From assembly GCA_030544235.1 (NCBI GenBank), contig CM060474.1, positions 6,001,898-6,065,897 on the forward strand: DNA of 64,000 nucleotides. The letters run 5' to 3'. The first letter of the stretch is position 1, and every line of letters begins with the position of its first letter. Position numbers and translations under genes: made by a program. This DNA is from Lepturacanthus savala (lineage: Eukaryota > Chordata > Actinopteri > Scombriformes > Trichiuridae). Shown one piece after another: positions 12,255 through 24,941 of the stretch. Under the pieces are notes generated by a model. The model was not told the DNA's origin and searched no databases. It saw nothing but the letters and a program-made list of their open reading frames with translations.

Positions 12255-12421
12255 CCCAATGTCAAATGTTGTAACTGAAAAAGAATGATCAATTTTTAAT
12301 ATTTTTAATATCTAATCAACCTACAATATAAAACTTGTTGATAGCATGTGGCTTTATCAAAACTGTTTTTTTGGAGAGTTAAAATATCTGGTACCATGTT
12401 TTTAGGGTTACACCACAGTTT

Positions 12422-12425
<4 letters not shown>
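12255..12425 (+). repeat. unclassified dispersed repeat B, copy 3 (3' part)
   Basis: TGTCAAATGTTGTAACTGAA and TTGATAGCATGTGGCTTTAT match 256-612. It runs into the (TA)n tract at 12426. Confidence 0.7.

Positions 12426-12510
<85 letters not shown>
12426..12510. repeat. (TA)n microsatellite
   Basis: About 42 TA units at the end of repeat B copy 3. Confidence 0.97.
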
Positions 12511-12511
<1 letters not shown>

Positions 12512-13300
12512 CTGATAGCTTTTGGTTTCATAATTTAATACCAATAAGTATATTTTAAGTCTAAGTCCAATAACATGATGCAATCTAACTCTGAAATTTA
12601 TCTGGTTGCAAAAAACCTGTTAATTAAAGGTGTTTTACTGCTTTAATATTCTTGTTTTAAAGTGTCAGCACCTGAAGAATTAAGTATTAATTAGTATTCA
12701 TCCCCGGAGGAGGAGCTGCATGTTCATATTAAAGTTGTTCCCACTCTGGGATGTGTGGACCAAAGAGTTGGACGGACAGATGGACATCCTCAGGCTCGGA
12801 CAAGATGAAAAAAAAAACATGAGGATTTGGACTTTTTCTTCTTTATTGTTAGAGTGTGTGTCATCCTCCGTCAGGATAGAGCAGCTTCTCTACTGTCCCT
12901 TTAAATTTCTGTCTCAGCTCATCATTTCTCTCTCTCTCAGGGGAGCACAATGCCCTGCATGACAACAGATGAAGCCCTGAGGCTGTGGGACCACACACAC
13001 ACACACACACATACACACACGGCGTGGGTTAGGAGGCAAGCTGTGGTAAAGACTAATGTCAGCATCAATGTGGGGGCATGCACACACACACACTGAAAGA
13101 GACTCCATGCTTATGTGGCTATATGTAGATGAACTGGGTACACAAAACACACACACACACACACACACACATATACTCGTTTATCTGACCCTGTGGGGTC
13201 CCATGTCAAATACCTACACTCTTGGGACCACCCTTTATAAAAGAGTTTGACATAGTTTCAACTCCAAAAAATCTTAAACCCCAAAAAGATAGATAAATGA

Positions 13301-13302
<2 letters not shown>

Positions 13303-13363
<61 letters not shown>
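13303..13363. repeat. (CA)n microsatellite
   Basis: About 30 uninterrupted CA units. Shorter CA runs lie nearby at 12993-13019 and 13147-13171. Confidence 0.97.
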
Positions 13364-13366
<3 letters not shown>

Positions 13367-14221
13367 GGGGGAAACATCAGGAAATTTGTGACTTTATTTT
13401 AAAAAGAAAATCAAATCAAGCAGGAAGAATCCACACTGAGGGAGTTGTCAAGTCTTTTGGCCTTTTCTGTATTTACCACAGTTCACCCTTGAATTTTGAG
13501 CTAATTTGAGTTTGAGGAGTTGACAGCAGGGTGCTGGGAGGACACTCCGGCCGTTAGGGGACTCCAGTTTGGCAGGATAACAGTGCACCCCACTGGTGAC
13601 TCCATCAATCTGACGACTGGAGGTCTATATCCTGTTCAGGGTCTCAGGCAGCATGTTAAATAAAGCGTCTGTTTCCCATCGGCTTCCTTTATCAACACCT
13701 GGTGGGTCATCAATAGCATGCTGGGAGATGTAGTCCACCCAATGTGTGCTTAACTCACATCCCACCTGAATAACTGAGACTAACCAATGAGGTGACAGCT
13801 GCTGGTCCTTAAATAACACACTGCTTCCTCTGATCAGGTAACAGACTACTTCATAAGGCAGTTTACTGTATCAGTGGTCTATGAAGATCCATGAGTACAA
13901 ATACATATATCTTATATCACCAATGATGTGTGGTCAGGGTAGGTAGGGTAGTGAGTTTTATTAAAACAACTCACACTCAAGTCACAAACAATGAAAGTAA
14001 AATGCAATTTCAATTGTTAAAAGTAAATTTAGGTCTCGTGAAGGTTTGAGCAAACAGCAATTCACAAGGTTGAACTATGCAAAGCAAACCTTGCTGTGGG
14101 ATTGTAAATTGTGCTTGTACTGCACACTTTGCAGCCTGTGACATGTATATGATGAACTGATTAATGAGGGTGTGTATATAAGCTTAAATGTCACATTGAA
14201 CTACTTGTTTTCAACAGATTA
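13364..14221. other. intronic, nothing recognised
   Basis: Contains GCATGCTGGGAGATGTAGTC near 13718, typical of short fish repeats, but no element ends were found. Confidence 0.45.
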
Positions 14222-14800
14222 GTGCAGTGGCTATAGGAAGTATGTGTTCCTATAGAAAAGTGGAAGCTTATGTCGATTGTTCATGTTTAAATGAGGGTGT
14301 GTTGGACTGTTCCATAGTCTGAATGGACAAATTGTAAGACATGGACATACATTGAAATAAGGACAGACATAAAAATACACTTATTCTAAGAAAACAGCTG
14401 CAATTTATGTTGAGTTTAGGTCCAGATTTTGTTCTGTTAGGTGATGGTGCTGGGATTTCCTGAGGGTCTGTGAAGGTGTCTTGGAGTAAAACCTGTATTC
14501 CCATGAGGAATAGAGTAGCAGCTAAACTGGCTAACGTCTTAGCGTGTGGTTTTTATTTTGTAAAAGGTTTTTTGTGGCATAGACACTTTTATTCTACAGT
14601 TTCCAGTCAGGAAGTAATGGGGAGACATGCAGTAAAGGTAATGCTCCTGCTGGGACTTTAACCAGAGTCAGCTGGTTGAGAGCAAGGCTCTAAATGGTAA
14701 AACTCTACCCCTACACCACCATAACGCACCAGGGATTTTAACTTTTAATGATAATAATCACAAAAAAAGGATAAACTCCATTGTGCCATAGGCAGCTCTA
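14222..14800 (+). repeat. unclassified dispersed repeat H, copy 1
   Basis: AGTGCAGTGGCTATAGGAAG, GGTGCTGGGATTTCCTGAGG, GTAGCAGCTAAACTGGCTAA and CTTTTAATGATAATAAT are shared with 54484-55290. Non-coding in the parts shared. Confidence 0.65.
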
Positions 14801-14944
14801 TCTGAAAGTCAAGGTTGATCATTTAAACAGAGAGAGATACATAAGGAACAGACTATTCTCATTTTATAAATAGATATTCATGTAGCTTGTTCACATTCCT
14901 CTTTTAAAGATGCAGTCGTATTTATCTTTATATGGTCTGATTTC

Positions 14945-15317
14945 GGGGCAACACGGTGGCGCAGGGGTTAGCGCTGTTGCCTCACAGCAAGAAGGTCGCA
15001 GGTTCAAGACCTCCTTGGTCCGGGGTCTGGGACCTTTCTGTGTGGAGTTTGCATGTTCTCCCCGTGTCTGCGTGGGTTTTCACCGGGTACTCCGGCTTCC
15101 TCCCACAGTCCAAAAACATGCTCAGGTTAATTGGCAACTCTAAATTGCCCATAGGTGTGAGTGTGTGAGTGAATGGTGTGTGTGCCCCACGATTGGCTGG
15201 CGACCATCTGGGGTGTATCCCTGCCTCTCGCCGTAACACGCTGGGATAGGCTCCAGCAGACCCCTGCGACCCTAATGAGGAATAAGCAGGTATAGAAAAT
15301 GACTGACTGACTGACTG
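14945..15317 (+). mobile_element. tRNA-derived SINE, nearly full length
   Basis: It begins GGGGCAACACGGTGGCGCAG. It has a Pol III A box TGGCGCAGGGG (14957-14967) and B box GGTTCAAGACC (15001-15011) 33 bases apart, a tRNA-like head. The body carries blocks very common in teleosts (GTGGAGTTTGCATGTTCTCC, CTGGGATAGGCTCCAGCAGA), and the tail is (GACT)n at 15301-15317. It is not a tRNA gene, because the anticodon arm and 3' half do not fold as a tRNA. Confidence 0.88.
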
Positions 15318-16544
15318 GTCTGATTTCTGTAGGATAGGTATACTGGTGTACATAATGTTTTAAATGTGAAGTTCTGCCAGAATGGCCCTGTACCTCAGAA
15401 CGAGAACAATGATACCGTGGAATTAATAAATAGGAGTATTACCATGAAAATATATTACTTTTATTTTATTTATTATGCCTTTATTTTAACTGGGTGGTTC
15501 CATTGAGGTACAAAGACCCTTTTACAAGAGAAGGGACAGAGCAGGGACAACATGATAAAAAGTTACAAACTCGTGTAAAACATCAGTCTATCAATCAGTC
15601 AATTAAACAATCAGTCAGTGAATCAACCAATCAATCAATAAAATGAAGAGAGAATCTGGTCAGATCAGGAGTCAAACAAGATGTGGCAGATTCCAAGTTC
15701 TTCAAGTGATATCGGTTCTTTGCGAATGTACTGATGGAATTTAATTTCCATATGTGACTAACAGACTGTATACAACTTATTAGAATATTATTTGAGTAAA
15801 AGTGAAAGTATCTGAATTGTTGTAGGTTAGTATCAAATGTAATTTTATGATATTAAATTCTCCTAAAAGTGCAAGCAAATGCATGTATGTTTGTCCTCAG
15901 TGTGCATCGCCGGTGGTTTCGGGTCTTAACATCTCAGTTGTGTAGTAGAACACCAGAAAAGTATTTTAGATGTCTTGCTATTTTTAAAGTCATGTTTTTA
16001 TTTGGTCATTTGGGTTATTTGATCCCCTAAGCATATTTGTGCTTAGGGAAAACATAGTAAAATTGTTCAGAGTGCGGAGTAAAAGTTAAAGTTGATAGGA
16101 ATATAAAACACCAGTAAAGTACGGATACTGCCAAAAAACACTTTAGGTACTGTTCACCGCCAAAAACCTCCAATGAACTGATCTACTAAGTAGTACTGTG
16201 TTTCTATCTAAAGCCTAATGTGTCTTCTTCCTCTGTTGTTGTGCACAAACTATTAAAAACACATCAGTAACATTTTCTAAGAGTTTGCTCAGGTTATTTT
16301 CCTCCAGCAGCGGCCATGTTTTCAGCCTCTGTAGAGTAGTCCTGTGTAAAGGCACCGATCATGTTCAGGATCCATTTACAGCTCCACTAGCTTGTTGTGC
16401 TACATATCAGCCTCTTGACTTCTGTTATGGAAATTTAAAACCCTGGCTCTTGTGGATTCACCACAGACACATCTGACTGTAGCTGATACAGAATAAGACA
16501 GACATCTCAGGTGTGAATGTCACTCAGGGGACAGGCTTTTGTCC
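15318..16544. other. intronic, nothing recognised except short tandem CAAT/CAGT
   Basis: Irregular CAAT/CAGT units lie at about 15583-15642. No gene. Confidence 0.5.
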
Positions 16545-16762
16545 TGCATAATATAACTGGATACCAGATTGAAAAATGGCCGCCGTTCATTTCAATGTTA
16601 GTTTCTCGCCTGAAAATGGCAAAAATGTTCCTGACTTCCTGGCTTATTTCCACATTATGTGACCCATTGAGACTGATCAGTAGAGTCACCTCCCATGATG
16701 CTCTGGGGACTCCCATCATGCACCAGGGTGATGTGTAAATTGTAAACAAAAATCACATTGTC
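16545..16762 (+). repeat. unclassified dispersed repeat G, copy 1
   Basis: Close match to 41793-42030: AAAATGGCCGCC, TTCATTTCAATGTTAGTTTC, GAGACTGATCAGTAGAGTCA and CCTCCCATGATGCTCTGGGG. Same orientation, about 25 kb apart. Confidence 0.8.
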
Positions 16763-17842
16763 GTCGTTTAATCACTTGCTGACCACATTAAATCAGGCCA
16801 GGTCTAACACAGAATGCAGCATGTTTGGAACATGTCATCAGCTGGAAACCAGCATAAAAACAAGCTTTTAATGCCGCTAGTATGAGTGCAAAGGTCACAA
16901 AGAGGGGAGTAAATGTCAAAGGTAATCTGAGCAGATGAAAACAAACAGGACGCTTTGAGTGGAAGTGAATGTGTAATGTGAAGAATGAATGTGGACAGGA
17001 AGGAAGCGTCTGACATACGCGACATGGAGCCACACTGATCACCTTAGCTTGTTTGGGGCGTGGAGAGGGAAGCGCACCGCTGGGACACGGCTAATTGATT
17101 CTGGCAGGACAGAAATGTAAAACAAAAACAATTATGAAGACAAAAGAAAAAGAGAAAAAGGAGGAAGAAGAAAAGACGGGGAAATGAATTTCGACTGCTC
17201 TGACAGGGCTCATTAACTTGGGCAGGAAAGAGGGCAGAATTAACACAGAAGAGGTAAAGCTGCTGCTGAGAGGCTGAAAGTTTCATAGCAGGAAGAGAAA
17301 CCCTGAGAATATATTTCTAAAAACATCCACTGCATCCCCCTGTGGTACTATATAATAGATTAAAACCAAATAACTGAGATGAAGATCAAACAAACATCCC
17401 AAAGTGGAGATGCTGCCCTAAAAAGCTTCCAGGATACAAGACTCAGCTCTGTTTGGCTACAGAGACTTCCACAAAGCTTTTAAATAGCATCCATTCACAC
17501 TGCAAACACATTATTATAGAATATTAATTTGAGGAATTGGGATGGGATTTCTCTTTAACGTCACATCACACGTCCTTTTCAGGACTTTAAACTGTCAAAG
17601 TTCTTTCAGCGGAAGCCACTTCAACTCACTTTAGTGCATTTATTGACATATAAATAGAAGTTTCTTCTGGAAATGAAACATTTCCTTCTATTCATTATTT
17701 TACTAACACGAATTAATGACTTTAACTGTTTCCACTTTTCTTCTGTGCTTCAACTTCACGTCCAATTTCATTTCAGTCAAATACTCCAGTTACAGCGATG
17801 GCATCATTATGAACATACTCACTTCCTCTGAAAATGTTGCCT
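16763..17842. other. intronic, nothing recognised
   Basis: A less AT-rich block at about 16980-17110 and a purine tract at about 17120-17180. No coding signal. Confidence 0.5.
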
Positions 17843-17846
17843 TTAA

Positions 17847-18321
17847 CACTTTATTGCATCAAACAGTACTTAGTCTCAGGATAGTTTCATGCTATGTAAG
17901 TCAATGACTGCATTAGGTTGTATACATTAGGAATTTATTATATTTCCACATTGGTGCGATATGGTAACAAATCTATTTTAGCAAATTAGGAAAAAAAAAC
18001 AAAACCATCAAAATTGAATTAAAAGTAAAATAAAAAACTAATAAAGTTTATTTACCCTGAGTTCATTATTTTATTTGGTGAAAATTTTCTCAAATTCTGA
18101 GTAAAAGACAACCTTCAGCTGTGAAATAATGATGTTCACTTGTCAAATGTCCATGAGCAAACAGGATATCCTGGTCATGTGATCTCAGAAATTGTATGTC
18201 CTTCAAAATAAAAGCCCCCTTTTCACACCTAGCTGTCAAAAATATATTTTATATCACAGCGTTTTAGAAAAATGAAGGATAAAGTAATTGTTGCCATATG
18301 GAAACACTATACAATAGAGGG
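17847..18321 (+). mobile_element. piggyBac-type MITE copy
   Basis: Flanked by TTAA at 17843-17846 and 18322-18325. The left TIR CACTTTATTGCATCA and the right TIR (complement of ACAATAGAGGG) fit the family consensus CCCTCTATTGCAT. The interior has the family's CAAACAGGATATCCTGGTCA block. Length 475 bp. No coding capacity. Confidence 0.85.
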
Positions 18322-18325
18322 TTAA

Positions 18326-19639
18326 TAGTTTCCTAAAAATAAACGTGATCCAACCTTCGCAAAATATGTGAGACGAAGAGATGAAGTTGCACAAAGGAGG
18401 AAAAGAGCGAGCGAAACTTCAAGCGACACTTTAACTCCAGCAAACACCACTTAAACTGTCAAATTTCTTTCAGTGGTTCCATTTGCAGACGCTTCAAGTC
18501 ATTTTAGTCTCACACATCGATTACACGACATAAATGGATGTTTCATGTGGAATTCATCAAGGAAAGTAAAAATAGAAATGATGAGGTAGAAGAATGATAT
18601 CAGGTTACACGTAAACTCCTTTCAAAGCTGTGCACATTTAGCTAAAACCTGAGAGAATATCCTTCATTCTTTCCATTTCCCTCAGGTCCAAAATTCAATT
18701 GTTGAGTAACTACTTCAATATAAACACATTTCAAAAAAGCTGCAAAACATATTTAACTTGAAACTTGGTGGGACCTTTCTGTCAAAATGTTGTCTTTAAG
18801 TTTCCTGCGATTAATTAGGAAAGTTTTAAGTCTAAAAATGAGTCAATTTGAGTTGAAAAGAACTTCAACATGAAGTAGAAGTCGCACAAATAAAGGAAAA
18901 GATTGAGGAAAAAGTTAAATTTACAAAATGTCGAACTCATTTCAGTATTTGCATGTCAAGTGACACTTTAACTCACAGCAGTTCCCTTCAACTGAAAATT
19001 GTCCCAGAAATGTCTTCAGGTCTAATTTCAGTTCCATTAAAGCTCCAAGCTGAACTCGTATCACGTTAACTGACACATCAATTTCTGTATTATACAATGT
19101 TAAAAAAAGAGTTGATTTCCAGATTTTTGCTCCTGTGTCTCAAAAGTACATGAAACTGTCAATAAAACAAAACAAGCTATGTTTTTATAGGTGGAAACAT
19201 TCTGTTTTATCATCTAAAAGCCAACAAATGGACATGATCTCAGAGCTTTAGACTGTATTTTAGCTTATCTTCCAGTATTTTACTGGCCGATATTACAGAT
19301 ATTATCATTTGAGTAAGACTAAACATTTACAACCAGTTTTAGTGCTTCGACTTCAGGTCTCAGTTCTCTCCAGAGAACAAACTCCTGCTGTGACAGAAAC
19401 AGAATCTAACACCTTTTCTTCAGTTTCCTTTAATTATTAAATAACAAGCAACCTCATGAGTCTAAATAGAAGCCGGATGAAAGAAGTTGGAAGTTAACGC
19501 TGATGTTCAGTCACATAACAAACAGAAAGGACATTTTCTTTTTAGTCTTTTCTTGTCTTAGCTCTTTGAAATCAGCAGCGATTGTTTAGGGAACAGTTGT
19601 TGTTCATCTTTCCCAATTTGAGCAACAAAAGAATTGAAT
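18326..19639. other. intronic, nothing recognised
   Basis: AT-rich non-coding sequence downstream of the trhde exon at 20123-20249 in gene direction. Confidence 0.5.
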
Positions 19640-19643
19640 TTAA

Positions 19644-19973
19644 CCCTCTATTGCATGACATATTATCTATGTGTGTATGCTTTGGAAGTTGTTATTACTA
19701 AGTTGTAAACATAGTCTCAGGATAGTTTCATGCTATGAAAGTCAATGGGACTCTATGAGGTTCTATTTGCATATTGTTGACATATGGCAACACATTTTTT
19801 AAGCATATTGGAAAAAGAAAATTATAAAATGAAAATCAAATGAAATGTAAAGAAAGGGGACTGGTAAACTATTGATGCCTAACTGTAAAAACATAGATTT
19901 TATATCATATAGAAAAATGAAGATAAGCAATATAAGTAATTGTTGTCATATGGTAACACTATGTAATAGAGGG
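19644..19973 (+). mobile_element. piggyBac-type MITE copy, internally deleted
   Basis: Perfect TTAA flanks (19640-19643 and 19974-19977). Left TIR CCCTCTATTGCATGACA; the right end ATGTAATAGAGGG complements it. Length 330 bp. It lacks the central block with CAGGATATCCTG. It ends about 150 bp from the trhde exon at 20123-20249. Confidence 0.88.
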
Positions 19974-20122
19974 TTAACAGAGTGACTTTGTAAACCAAAG
20001 CAGACAGGGCATCAAACATCAGGGGAACTGAGACGTCGCTGTTGCTGTTTCAGATCTGAATACAAGGAGGAGAAAGAAAAATCCCAAAATGTCAAAGAGG
20101 AGGAATTGTTCTGCCATCTTAC

Positions 20123-20249
20123 CTAGTTTGGGCAGTGAGTACTGGACTTTAAAATACTCCTGGTAGAATCCCAGGAGCCTCTTGGTGATGTGCAGCGCGT
20201 AGTCCCCCGCTCCGCTGGAGATGGCGTCCGGCCGAGCATACAGACGGAT
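20123..20249 (-). CDS. trhde: trhde exon (probably exon 3)
   Basis: This 127-bp minus-strand exon begins in phase 0 after a strong polypyrimidine tract and CAG (20252-20250). It ends with one base of a split codon before donor GTAAGA (20122-20117). It encodes 42 residues, starting IRLYARPDAISSGAGDYALH and ending FYQEYFKVQYSLPKL. The preceding exon ends in phase 0 with GVT, so the joined peptide reads GVT-IRLYARPDA, as expected for TRH-degrading ectoenzyme. In the family, the AAMEN substrate-binding motif follows about a dozen residues after this exon's end, and the HEXXH zinc site comes after that. Neither is in this exon, and I did not find the next exon in 1-20122. Reading past the donor gives only a short intronic tail. 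The assignment rests on sequence resemblance recalled by eye plus matching splice phase. Confidence 0.92.
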
Positions 20250-21173
20250 CTGAAAAAAAAAAAAGACAAATGGAATCAGACCGATTTTAACAGAGATACA
20301 GAGAGAGGAAATGAACAAGTGTCTTCACAACTCTACAGAGAACGAAATGGAATTAAGCCAAGTTTTTCTTCCTTTTTTTTTATCTATACAGAATAGGAAA
20401 TTAAATTTGGCAAGAGTTTGCAATCAAATCTACACAGAGGCAAACAGAGCTTATGTTGGACTCTACAGAGGAAATGATATAACCAGGTTTTGGGTTTCAG
20501 ATCTGCAGAGAGAGAGAAATTAAATCAGAGTTTTGTGTCCAAATGTAAACAGAGAGGAATAATCATGCGGCTGTTAGATATGTCAAGTCTACAGAGAGAT
20601 TAACTGAATCAGGTCCAGATCATGTTCAACTCTCCAGACAATATGGTGCAGTCAGGTTAAGTTTAGCTTCAAATCAGCAGGAAGGAAAATGGATTTATGG
20701 CTGTGAGCAGAAATACATTGACTTCTAGACACAAAGGGAAACAATATATAAGGGAAAGTTGTGCTTTAGGGGGGATTCCTTCAGTCTGTCTCCGGTCAAA
20801 GTTAATTATTCCTAACGCTGATGTATGTTCTTATTATTGCACATGACAAAGATAACGCTTGATTATTGGAATCCTGGGGGAAATTAGATGTAGATAGAAA
20901 AAAAGGTGTGCAAGCAGGAACCAAAATACAAATCTATCCAAATTAAATTTAACCCACGGTAAATACAGAAAGTGAAGTAATTAGTGAACAAACTATGCAA
21001 CAAAATGAAATTAGTCTGCTTAATCTGCAGTAATGACTGACATGTGCAAGACTGATTCCAACCATCGTCCTGTTTATTGTTGTTGTATCCTCATGTTACA
21101 CAAACATCATGATTTGCTGAGTCCGAATTGAATTAAAAATTCAATTATCATAATTTTTATGCTCGTAAATTAA

Positions 21174-21734
21174 CCCTCTATTGTATGAAATATGACTTAT
21201 ACATGGTAAAGAAAAAGTTCTGAATGTTTTCATTACTTAAAATGACCTAAATAATATATATTTTTTTAAATATGTAGAAAAAAAATAATAACCATAGTCT
21301 CAGGATAGTTTCATGAGATGAAAGTCAATGGGACTCCATTACATTGTATACACTAGCAATTTTACATATTGTTGACATACGGCAACAAATCTATTTTAGA
21401 ATATTAGAAAAAAAAAACATATAACATCAAAATTGAATTAAATGTATAATAAATAAATAAAGTTTACCTACTCTATATAGGGAATTCACTTTTTTATTTG
21501 GTGAAAATTTTCCTAAATTCTGAATAAAAAACAACGTTCAGTTGCGAGACAATGATGCTCACCTGTCAAATATACACAGGCAAACAGGATATCCTGGTCA
21601 TGTGACCTCATAAATTGTATGTCCTTCAAAATAAAAGCCCCCTTTTCACGCCTAACTGTAAAAACAGATTTTAGCTTTTTAGAAAAATGAAAACATGTAA
21701 CTGTTTTAACATGGCAAGAGGATGCAGTAGAGGG
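21174..21734 (+). mobile_element. piggyBac-type MITE, most complete copy
   Basis: Perfect TTAA flanks (21170-21173 and 21735-21738). The left TIR is CCCTCTATTGTATGA and the right TIR complements ATGCAGTAGAGGG. Length 561 bp. It contains all blocks found in the other copies, so it is the best reference for the family here. The TTAA target and CCCT start are diagnostic of piggyBac-superfamily elements. It carries no transposase. Confidence 0.9.
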
Positions 21735-21861
21735 TTAAATGATGGTTTTATTTACCTTAAACAACAAAGAACATGTTTGACTGAAATTATATTAATAAAC
21801 GCATGAACAATAGCTCTGTAATTGTTGTTTTGAACTGGCTTTGATATCATCTTAGTAGTTG

Positions 21862-21865
<4 letters not shown>

Positions 21866-21931
<66 letters not shown>
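21866..21931. repeat. (TG)n microsatellite
   Basis: About 33 uninterrupted TG units. Confidence 0.97.
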
Positions 21932-21932
<1 letters not shown>

Positions 21933-22197
21933 TTCTGCAGCTTTTGCTGTCAGAAGCGTTTCACATCAGTGGCTCCAACTGATTCTTTTAAGCGAATCGG
22001 CTGTTTCAGGCAGGCAGACGGACAGATGACAGCTCCATCTGAGTCAACGTTCTGAATGAAAGAAAACTGTTTCTGAGCTAAAAGTAATTCAGCTTGTTTG
22101 AAAGAGAAAATGAGCCACTGCTGCTGTCTAATCCAATAAATAGCCAGTGTCTGAGGGCAGCCCCGTTAATCTCACTGTACGACGGGGTTTCAAACTG

Positions 22198-23136
22198 CAC
22201 AACTGGACAATAATACAACACCAAATATGCTTTTCCAATGTATATTTATGATTAATAGTGAAAATTTCTGATAATTTTGTGTTGGAATTATGTGATAAAA
22301 TATAATTATTTAGGCTCTATAAATTGTGTGCCAATTCTTTTTTGCATTAGTGGTTTCAGGTAAAATGGGCCACTCAAATGACAAGACTGACATTAGTTTT
22401 AATGTTAAAAGACAATTTCTTAGAACCACATAACTTTTAAAATGCATTAAACAAACTCATATTGCTGCTATTAAGATAAGAACAGATCAGTTATGTGTTG
22501 TACACACACGCTAACACACCTATGTATACAAGCTAAGCTAACGCTACACAAAGCTAGCACCTAGTCATATGTGACAAGTTACACAAACACAGTAACAGAG
22601 TTGAACTAATTTCACATGACAATCAACAAACTGTCCATGTTTTAGTTGAACCACATGTCATATACATGTGTGTTTGTTAGTGACAGAAGGTTAGACCCAT
22701 TTAGTTGTCACCATGTGGCCCATTTTAGATTAGGGGGTTAAGGTAAACATCACTTTTCCAAAACAATATGTCAACATATCAAACTAACAGCACTGTTTAT
22801 GATGGATGCCATCAATACAGATATCATGTATAGTTTTTTATGTGCATTTTTATTTTTTAATACATTTATCATCCTTATAATAGTTTAGTTAGATTTGTCA
22901 TACCAGGCTACTTAACATGAACATTTCTGGTTCAGTCTAAATTTGAAGTATTGTCTCATCACCATAGAAACCATAAACTAATCAAATCACCATAGAAACC
23001 ATAAATTAATCAAATCACCTGTTACTAGTCAACCACAGTTATATCAACAGTTTAAATGCTTTGTATCATTAGCTCTAATTTCCTGAGAGACTGGGACCCC
23101 CAAACCTGAAATGGCTCATTTTACCTAATATCACCC
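22198..23136 (-). mobile_element. GGGTGATATC-family element, long copy, 5' end lost
   Basis: Aligned throughout with 6919-7839 (AACACACCTATGTATACAAG and many other blocks). It lacks the first terminal repeat, ends TTTTACCTAATATCACCC, and has an extra AT-rich insertion near 22790-22890. Confidence 0.8.
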
Positions 23137-24941
23137 AACTGCTTTGATATTAGTTGTTAAACATGGTCAAAAATCCAAACCTTGAGGTGAACATATGTGT
23201 AAAGAGTATTCCTTCAAGTCAAAAGCCAAACTTTACCCTCCTCCTCTTCCTTTAAAAGAGACTTTCCCTGAATCAGACATTAACTACACCATTGCATCAT
23301 TAAACATTTTCAGATTTGTTTGAAAAGAACAGACAAATGATGATGTCCTGCTGATTCCTGCAGATAGACTTCATCATATCTCTGGTTCTATCAGACTCAT
23401 GCTACATTTCACCTGTACATTGACACGTCTGTTAAATGGTGGATAAATGTTTCTGAATGTCAATCAATCTGTGTAATGAGGTCTTAACTAATCACATTAT
23501 CCATATATCTGAGATTATTCCTATGCACAGGTCACATTTAAGACACTTCTTTCCCTACAGCTTAGTTGTTTCCATGTCTTAAAGGAATTTCAAGGTTTCT
23601 AGTTTATATTTCAGATGTTAATCTTCCCATCATCTAAAGTATTTTAAGATTTTGAAATCTCAATTATTAAAACTATTAAACTATTCTTATTTTCCACGTT
23701 ATCACAAATGCTTTACCAAACATGATTATGACGTTACTGATCATCAGATTTACTACTTATTTAAATTCCCTAAAATTACAGTTTGTATATTTTTTTTTAT
23801 TCCAATTCAGAACAGGACACATAAGATGCATGATTATTTCTTAATCATTGCAAAAGCCTACACAAGCAACCCTGGTCTAGGTCTCAAAAACGAAAATGAA
23901 ATAGGATGTGCTGAGACGGACAAAAAAAAAAACAAAAAAAAAACAGTTTATTGTTTGTTTATACAGACAATTTATTAGAATAAACAATAGATTTGTGTTT
24001 GTCGTGAAATACATCCAGTCATAATGCAAATGCTAAATAATGGTGTGTGTATATACAGTATATATATATATAATTCTCCACTCCGATTATATATATATAT
24101 ATAATGATCCGATTTTCTCAGACAATTTTGAATTGGACACATTTTAATATCATCATCATATCATATTTATACATTTTTCTAGTTGTGTTCATCTATAATA
24201 GAGCTTAATGTCTTTTTGCAAGAGCATTTTTCTGGATAGATATTGATAAATCCCATTTTTATAGTTATAGTATAGTTATAGTAGTGGTACACTAAAAAAA
24301 GGATCTTCATTATTTTATGATTTCTTTCTATTTGAACATTTTATCACTAATGGGTTTTTTTATGTACAGTAATTGTTTATATACAGAGGGTTGATTATGT
24401 ATCAAAAGGTCACTCTTAAACCATGTTATGAGGTTTATCTGGGGGATAATAGAAAGCTGCAGCCACTTTGCTGTAGTATCTTCAATAAAAAGTGACACAG
24501 AGGGAAGATTGTGTTACCTGGTTGAAGCAAATAACTTGTTACTGTAAGAATGGAAGAGCCTTTACTCCAATAATGGCTGGAAGCTTTCTTCATACTCTTG
24601 CTGAGAATTAGTGTTGGTTATGACATAATTTTGGTTTGACAGATGCTTTTAAGGAATAATGTAATCCTTTTAAATTCAAAGGTTCCAAACCTCCCTCTTC
24701 AATCCAATTCATCCAGGATTTTTTACAGCAGGAAACGTCTTTTCTTGGAGCAACTTTTATTGGAAAGAACAGAGCTTCATTTTTTATGCTGCATCCAGGT
24801 CAGTTTATACATCTATGATTTAATCTGATATGGACCAAAGTTACTTCATCACATTAGCGACAGCCATGTTAGCAGCCATTGGTGATAACATGGTGTTGTT
24901 TTATGTTGTCAATCAGATTTGGGCTCCAATATGAATGGATG
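23137..24941. other. intronic, nothing recognised beyond the (TA)n tract
   Basis: Open frames here (for example 23652-23978) depend on A-runs and have no protein character. Confidence 0.5.
24052..24103. repeat. interrupted (TA)n
   Basis: Two TA runs flank AATTCTCCACTCCGATTA. The same sequence occurs at 28418-28435. Confidence 0.85.

Larger units (their letters stand above)
1..20122 (-). other. trhde: trhde intron 3, partial (downstream of exon at 20123)
   Basis: This lies 3' of the donor at 20122-20117 in gene direction. The next exon should encode the segment with AAMEN and soon after HEXXH. I looked for the complementary signature of MENWG and did not see it, so the intron probably continues past the window start. 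Repeats inside are listed separately. Confidence 0.7.

Noticed and set aside
14957..15011. tRNA gene
   Set aside because: A and B boxes are present, but they belong to a tRNA-derived SINE head; there is no cloverleaf with an acceptor stem.
15301..15317. CRISPR-like or satellite array
   Set aside because: Only the (GACT)n tail of the SINE. No array of repeats with unique spacers exists anywhere in the window.
1..20122. Further trhde exon with AAMEN or HEXXH
   Set aside because: Searched by eye on the minus strand for MENWG and HE..H contexts flanked by splice sites and found none.
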